From the NCBI GenBank assembly GCA_040880405.1, contig JBBDIM010000030.1, forward strand, positions 1 to 46,630: 46,630 nt of DNA. The letters run 5' to 3'. A model generated the notes under the pieces. The model ran no database searches. It was not told the DNA's origin and saw nothing but the letters and a program-made list of their open reading frames with translations. A program made the translations under genes and the position numbers. Numbering within the stretch: position 1 is the stretch's first letter; every line of letters starts with the position of its first letter. Origin of the DNA: JBBDIM01 sp040880405. GTDB lineage: Bacteria; Planctomycetota; Planctomycetia; Pirellulales; Pirellulaceae. Of the stretch, positions 42,792-46,630 are shown one piece after another.

Positions 42792-44696
42792 ATGCTCCAA
42801 GAGAATGGCAACCGCTGGACGACTTCCGATTCGCAGGACCTGTACGAAGTGGCCCACTGGGGAAAGAATTATTTTTCGGTGGGGGCCAACGGCAACTTGT
42901 TGGTTCACCCGCGCCGTCGCTCGAGTGAGTCGATCGATCTGAAAACGATCATCGACCGCCTGGAGGTCCGCGGGGTCGACTTGCCAATCCTCCTGCGGTT
43001 CAGCGAGATTTTGGAGAACCGCCTCACGGAGATCCACAACGCCTTCGCCGCCGCCATCACCGAGTATGACTACAAAAACAAGTACGCCTGCATCTACCCG
43101 ATCAAGGTGAATCAGCAGCGGCACGTGGTCGAAGAGATTCTGGAGTATGGCAGCCCCTACGGGTTCGGCCTGGAGGCGGGCAGCAAGCCGGAACTGTTGG
43201 CGGTGATCGCCATGACCGACGACAACACCCCCATCATCTGCAACGGCTTCAAAGATGCCGAGTACATCGAGATCGCCATGTACGGCCAGAAGCTGGGCCG
43301 CACCATTATCCCCGTGGTAGAGAAATACACCGAGCTGAAACTGATCCTCGACACGGCCGAGCAGATGGGCGTCCGGCCGAGAATCGGGATGCGAGTGAAG
43401 CTTGCTTCCCGCGGCAAGGGTCGCTGGTCCGCCTCGGGTGGGTACCAAAGTAAGTTCGGGCTGACCGTGACGGAGGTCCTCCGCGGGCTGGAAGAACTCA
43501 AAAGCCGCGGCATGGAGGACTGCTTCACCCTGCTCCATTACCACCAAGGGAGCCAGGTGAGCAACATCCGCTACGTGAAAACCGCCCTGATTGAGGCGGC
43601 AAGGGTGTATGTCGACCTGGTCAAACGGGGCGCGGGGCTCCAGTACTTGGATGTCGGCGGCGGGTTGGGGGTCGATTACGACGGCTCGCAAACCGATTTC
43701 CACTCCAGCATGAACTACACCCTGGAGGAGTACGCGCGGGACGTGGTCTCGCATGTGCAGTCAATCTGCAACGAGGCGGAAGTGCCGCACCCTCACCTGC
43801 TCTCTGAAAGTGGCCGCGCTGTGGTGGCGTATCATAGCGTGCTGGTCTTCGGGACGCTGGGTGTCGCCGAACAGGGTTTAGGTAAGATTCCGACGGAACT
43901 GGAAGAGGATGCGCCGACTCCGCTGATCGACCTGAAGGACGCCTACGATTCCGTCTCGCCACGGACCGCGCTGGAAAGCTTCCACGACGCTCAGATGGCG
44001 CTCGACATGGCCCAGAGCATGTTCGGCAACGGTAACATGACCCTCGAACAGCGGAGCCACGCCGAGATCCTGTTCTGGAACCTCTGCTTCAAGATCCGCG
44101 ACCTGATTGAAAAACTGGACCACATCCCGGAAGAGCTGGAAGGCTTGGACCGGATGCTGTGCGATACCTACTTCTGCAACTTCTCGCTGTTTCAGTCGCT
44201 GCCGGACAACTGGGCGATCAAGCAATTGTTCCCGATCATGCCGATCCACCGGCTAGATGAAGAACCGACCCGGCACGCGGTAATCGGCGACATCACCTGC
44301 GACAGCGACGGCAAGGTGGACCAATTCATCGACCGCCGCAATGTCAAACGAACCCTCCAGCTCCACCGCTACAACGGCGAGCCCTACTACATGGCGGCCT
44401 TCCTGGTAGGTGCCTATCAAGAAGTCCTGGGAGACCTGCACAACCTATTCGGCGACACCAACGCGGTCCACGTCGAAATGGACGACGCAGGCCAACCCAC
44501 CTTCACCCACATCATCAAGGGAGACTCGGTCACCGAAGTCCTGCACTACATGCAGTACAGCGAAGAGGAACTCACCGGCAAACTGCAACGCTCGGTCGAA
44601 GCCTCCGCCAAAGCAGGCAAGATCGATCATAAAGAGGGGGGAGCGATCATGCGGTTTTATGAGTCTGGGCTGCGGGGGTATACTTATTTGGAGTAA
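42792..44696 (+). CDS. speA: Biosynthetic arginine decarboxylase SpeA
   Basis: SpeA converts arginine to agmatine with pyridoxal phosphate, the first step of the agmatine route to putrescine and spermidine. The product is 634 residues (E. coli 658). The PLP Lys lies in YPIKVNQQRHVVEEI (about 99-113); the glycine loop is DVGGGLGVDYDG; further marks are HLLSESGRAVVAYHSVLV and, late in the chain, GDITCDSDGKVDQFI, which holds the active-site Cys of fold-III decarboxylases. The ATG at 42792 (MLQENGNRW) gives the family length; the frame runs on upstream without family character. It precedes a zinc-ribbon protein gene by 33 bp. Confidence 0.95.
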   Translation: MLQENGNRWTTSDSQDLYEVAHWGKNYFSVGANGNLLVHPRRRSSESIDLKTIIDRLEVRGVDLPILLRFSEILENRLTEIHNAFAAAITEYDYKNKYACIYPIKVNQQRHVVEEILEYGSPYGFGLEAGSKPELLAVIAMTDDNTPIICNGFKDAEYIEIAMYGQKLGRTIIPVVEKYTELKLILDTAEQMGVRPRIGMRVKLASRGKGRWSASGGYQSKFGLTVTEVLRGLEELKSRGMEDCFTLLHYHQGSQVSNIRYVKTALIEAARVYVDLVKRGAGLQYLDVGGGLGVDYDGSQTDFHSSMNYTLEEYARDVVSHVQSICNEAEVPHPHLLSESGRAVVAYHSVLVFGTLGVAEQGLGKIPTELEEDAPTPLIDLKDAYDSVSPRTALESFHDAQMALDMAQSMFGNGNMTLEQRSHAEILFWNLCFKIRDLIEKLDHIPEELEGLDRMLCDTYFCNFSLFQSLPDNWAIKQLFPIMPIHRLDEEPTRHAVIGDITCDSDGKVDQFIDRRNVKRTLQLHRYNGEPYYMAAFLVGAYQEVLGDLHNLFGDTNAVHVEMDDAGQPTFTHIIKGDSVTEVLHYMQYSEEELTGKLQRSVEASAKAGKIDHKEGGAIMRFYESGLRGYTYLE

Positions 44697-44729
44697 GTTT
44701 CCACTGCACGGCACTCCCAGAGCCAGGCG

Positions 44730-45086
44730 ATGCTTGAAGAAAAGGCCCTCAGAGGTCCACCAAGCCGCGTTTCCATCCTCGTGATTCAAACTAGAATCAA
44801 GCGTGGCTTGGCCGTGACGTGCCTGCTCTCGTTGCTCCTGATCGCGATCGGGATTCCGTTTCAGGGACCAAAACCGCCCATCGGGGCGATCATCGCGATT
44901 GCGGTCGTGGCCCTACCACTCTTTATAAACCATTTCTGGGTGATGTACCTCTTGCTTTGGGCCAGCCTCTGGCGATGTCCCCGGTGTGGAAATCGCTTCA
45001 CCTGGAAGGGACTCGGCTGTAATCAGTTCACGCACCATTGCCTGCACTGCGGGGTTTGGCGGGAGGAGATTAAGGGGGAAGTTTGA
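44730..45086 (+). CDS. Small membrane protein with a C-terminal zinc ribbon
   Basis: A 118-residue protein with two hydrophobic helices (about 28-42, LAVTCLLSLLLIAIGI; about 52-80, GAIIAIAVVALPLFINHFWV) and a cytoplasmic-like C-terminal zinc ribbon, CPRCG ... CNQFTHHCLHCG, giving two Cys pairs plus one extra Cys and two His. I do not recognise a family name. It could bind zinc as a structural knob only. The start at 44730 is the first ATG after speA, and the spacing of 33 bp allows read-through from speA. Downstream are the D element and the convergent transketolase gene. Confidence 0.7.
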   Translation: MLEEKALRGPPSRVSILVIQTRIKRGLAVTCLLSLLLIAIGIPFQGPKPPIGAIIAIAVVALPLFINHFWVMYLLLWASLWRCPRCGNRFTWKGLGCNQFTHHCLHCGVWREEIKGEV

Positions 45087-45134
45087 TACTCTATCGGAAT
45101 GCTAGCACACTGGTGTAGAAACCAATGGGCGAGA

Positions 45135-45145
45135 TGCCAGTGGCA
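45135..45145. repeat. Short TGCCAGTGGCA hairpin
   Basis: TGCCA/TGGCA arms in GAGATGCCAGTGGCACACG. It is related to a second hairpin at 45567-45583 (ACTGGCA...TGCCAGT in CAACTGGCATCTTGCCAGT). I know GGCATCTTGCCAGT phrases as common intergenic strings in other bacteria. Outside these and element D, 45087-45745 shows no gene. Confidence 0.5.
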
Positions 45146-45216
45146 CACGAGATAATCATCAAGTTCAGACCAGCCGGGCAGTGCCACCGAGCCGGCTTGC
45201 CTAAACCGCCTGGAGA

Positions 45217-45527
45217 GAAAAAGGGGAGGAGTCCAATTTGTTAATCAAACGGCGGCCCGGAAGCTCAGCCGAGGGCGGAGGGACGAATTGGACTTTTCCC
45301 CTTTTTCCTTATCACCAACAATCTTTCGAGTGGCTGCCTGAAAAGGTTTACCATTGCGTGGGAATTTTTGTCGTCAAGGCAAACGGCAGTTCGCCTGCGA
45401 GCGACCCGGCACGACGGTTTTCACTTCCTCTCACGCCAAAAATGAAAAAGGGGAAAAGTCCAATTATCCGTGCGGTGGCCTGCAGCGGTCGCTGGAGATT
45501 TTGATAATTGGACTCCTCCCCTTTTTC
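45217..45527. repeat. Composite palindromic element D
   Basis: Inverted units 45217-45307 and 45444-45527 lie around a 136-bp spacer. Outer arms read GAAAAAGGGGAGGAGTCC then AATT; inner arms read GAAAAAGGGGAAAAGTCC then AATT (one A fewer in the left copy as seen on the opposite strand is possible at the end). The layout is the same as in B1-B3, with outer GG and inner AA. The core GGGGANRAGTYCAATT is shared with family B. Confidence 0.8.
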
Positions 45528-45566
45528 GGCCGGGTGGCACAGTCGGCCACGTTTTCACTGTGTGCA

Positions 45567-45583
45567 ACTGGCATCTTGCCAGT
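45567..45583. repeat. ACTGGCATCTTGCCAGT hairpin
   Basis: Perfect 7-bp arms ACTGGCA / TGCCAGT with a 3-nt loop, in the gap before the transketolase stop. Partner phrase of the hairpin at 45135-45145. Confidence 0.5.
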
Positions 45584-45745
45584 GCGTGAGTGTCCCATTC
45601 TGGGCACGTTCCGAGGCCCCGCGCACGGTCTGCATGGGGCCCATTTTGGCAAGGCATGAATCACGGGGCAATTCGTTTTAGGGGAAGATTCATTTCCCGT
45701 CGAACCGAGAAGAGGACATTCCTTTGCTCCCCTTTCTTTGCCCTC

Positions 45746-46630
45746 TTACTTCCCAGCCACTTCCTTCGCCGAGGCGACGATGTGGTCTGTGGTGATCCCG
45801 AAGTGATTGAACACTTCACCGGCCGGGCCGCTGGCTCCGAAGCCATTCATCCCCACGAACTTCCCTTGGAAGCCGAGGTACCGATCCCACGACTGCCGCA
45901 GTCCCGCTTCGACCGCCACGCGAGCGGCAATCTCCGGCGGCAGCACCGAGTTTTTGTACTCCGTGGGCTGGGCCTCGAACAGTTCGAGGCAAGGCATGCT
46001 GACCACCCGAGCCTTGATCCCCTCGGCGGTCAGTTTGTCTTGGGCGTCGAGCGTGATGGAGAGCTCACTGCCTGAGGCCAGCAGCAACACGTCCGGAGTC
46101 CCGTCGCAATCGGAGATGATGTAACCCCCCTTCGCCACGCCGCTGGCACAAGCGTACTTGTCGCGGCAGAGGGTCGGCAGGTTTTGCCGGGTGAGGACCA
46201 GGACCGATGGACGATCGTTCAACTGCATCGCCGTACGATACGCGTGGGCCACTTCGTTAGCGTCGCCGGGGCGGAAGTTCGCCACATTTGGAATCGCGCG
46301 GAGGGCGGAAATATGCTCGACCGGTTGATGGGTCGGGCCATCCTCTCCCACCCCAATCGAGTCGTGGGTGAAGATGTATAAGAGCGGAGTCTTCATGATC
46401 GCCGACAGCCGCAGGGCCGGTCGCAGGTAATCGCTAAACACGAAGAAGGTCGCCACGAACGGACGCAGACCGGACAAGGACATCCCGTTGCCGATGGCCG
46501 CCATCGCATGTTCCCGAATCCCGAAGTGGAAGTTGCGACCGGAGTAATCGTCCGGGCCGAAGTGTCCCGCTCCGGCGAACTTGAGCCCGGTGTTGTTCGA
46601 GGGCTCCAGGTCGGCCGAACCACCGAGCAT
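45746..46630 (-). CDS. tkt: Transketolase, C-terminal part (runs off the window)
   Basis: Transketolase moves two-carbon units between sugar phosphates in the pentose phosphate pathway. Only the last 294 residues are in the window; the gene continues beyond 46630. The pyrimidine-binding domain shows NFHFGIREHAMAAIGNGM, with the Glu that activates thiamine diphosphate, and the loop THDSIGVGEDGPTHQPVEH. The C-terminal domain ends with GFGASGPAGEVFNHFGIT, typical of transketolase rather than DXS. It is convergent with the zinc-ribbon gene across element D. The missing N-terminal half should carry the diphosphate-binding GDG motif. Confidence 0.96.
   Translation of the reverse strand: MLGGSADLEPSNNTGLKFAGAGHFGPDDYSGRNFHFGIREHAMAAIGNGMSLSGLRPFVATFFVFSDYLRPALRLSAIMKTPLLYIFTHDSIGVGEDGPTHQPVEHISALRAIPNVANFRPGDANEVAHAYRTAMQLNDRPSVLVLTRQNLPTLCRDKYACASGVAKGGYIISDCDGTPDVLLLASGSELSITLDAQDKLTAEGIKARVVSMPCLELFEAQPTEYKNSVLPPEIAARVAVEAGLRQSWDRYLGFQGKFVGMNGFGASGPAGEVFNHFGITTDHIVASAKEVAGK

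Noticed and set aside
42618..43754. Extension of the unknown minus-strand protein to 674 residues
   Set aside because: The additional part is antisense to speA and has shadow composition; a good ribosome-binding site marks 42617.

Overview
The window looks like a draft-assembly scaffold from a planctomycete, probably of the Pirellulales type. The evidence is its family content: a PVC-type CxxCH cytochrome fused to a dehydrogenase-like propeller, a TIGR03009-type secreted protein, a DUF6677-like membrane protein, a giant planctomycete-style FlgL, and flagellar genes in the order flgF-flgG-flgA-flgH-flgI-flgJ-flgN-flgK-flgL. Base composition is moderately GC-rich throughout. Two assembly gaps are visible: 100 N inside flgF and 10 N between a poly-G and a poly-C tract.

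Positions 1-11,930, minus strand: a flagellar rod, ring and hook-junction operon of nine genes, headed by a strong match to a sigma-54 promoter just upstream of flgF. FlgF is broken only by an assembly artefact. FlgL is about four times the enteric length. Two copies of one palindromic element bracket flgJ.

Positions 12,100-27,800: peptide-chain release factor 3 (prfC), an MFS transporter, two small membrane proteins, a penicillin-acylase-family hydrolase, a 29-residue very basic ribosomal-protein-like peptide, larC (nickel-pincer cofactor), and a beta-ketoacyl synthase homologue that has lost both its Cys nucleophile and its first His. These are followed by a fatty-acid desaturase divergent to it, a membrane-anchored coiled-coil protein, a DUF481 protein and a thioredoxin-reductase-like flavoprotein.

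Positions 27,900-46,630: a metallophosphatase, a TIGR03009 protein, the 996-residue PVC cytochrome, an App1-type phosphatase, a cupin, a small secreted protein, a STAS antagonist and HATPase anti-sigma pair, a quinone-oxidoreductase-type MDR enzyme, an NHL-repeat protein, a Tat-exported TIM-barrel isomerase, an unknown protein divergent from speA (arginine decarboxylase), a zinc-ribbon membrane protein, and the 3' part of transketolase.

The most unusual feature lies between the genes. At least five families of palindromic repeats occupy the intergenic gaps. Three of them (A, B and D here) share one design: outer arm, inner arm, spacer, inner arm, outer arm. The outer and inner arms are near-copies of each other, and at the distinguishing sites the outer arm has G where the inner arm has A. 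Within a copy, private variants recur in the partner arm, which suggests that the whole composite folds or is copied as one unit. I see no transposase, CRISPR array, tRNA or rRNA in the window.
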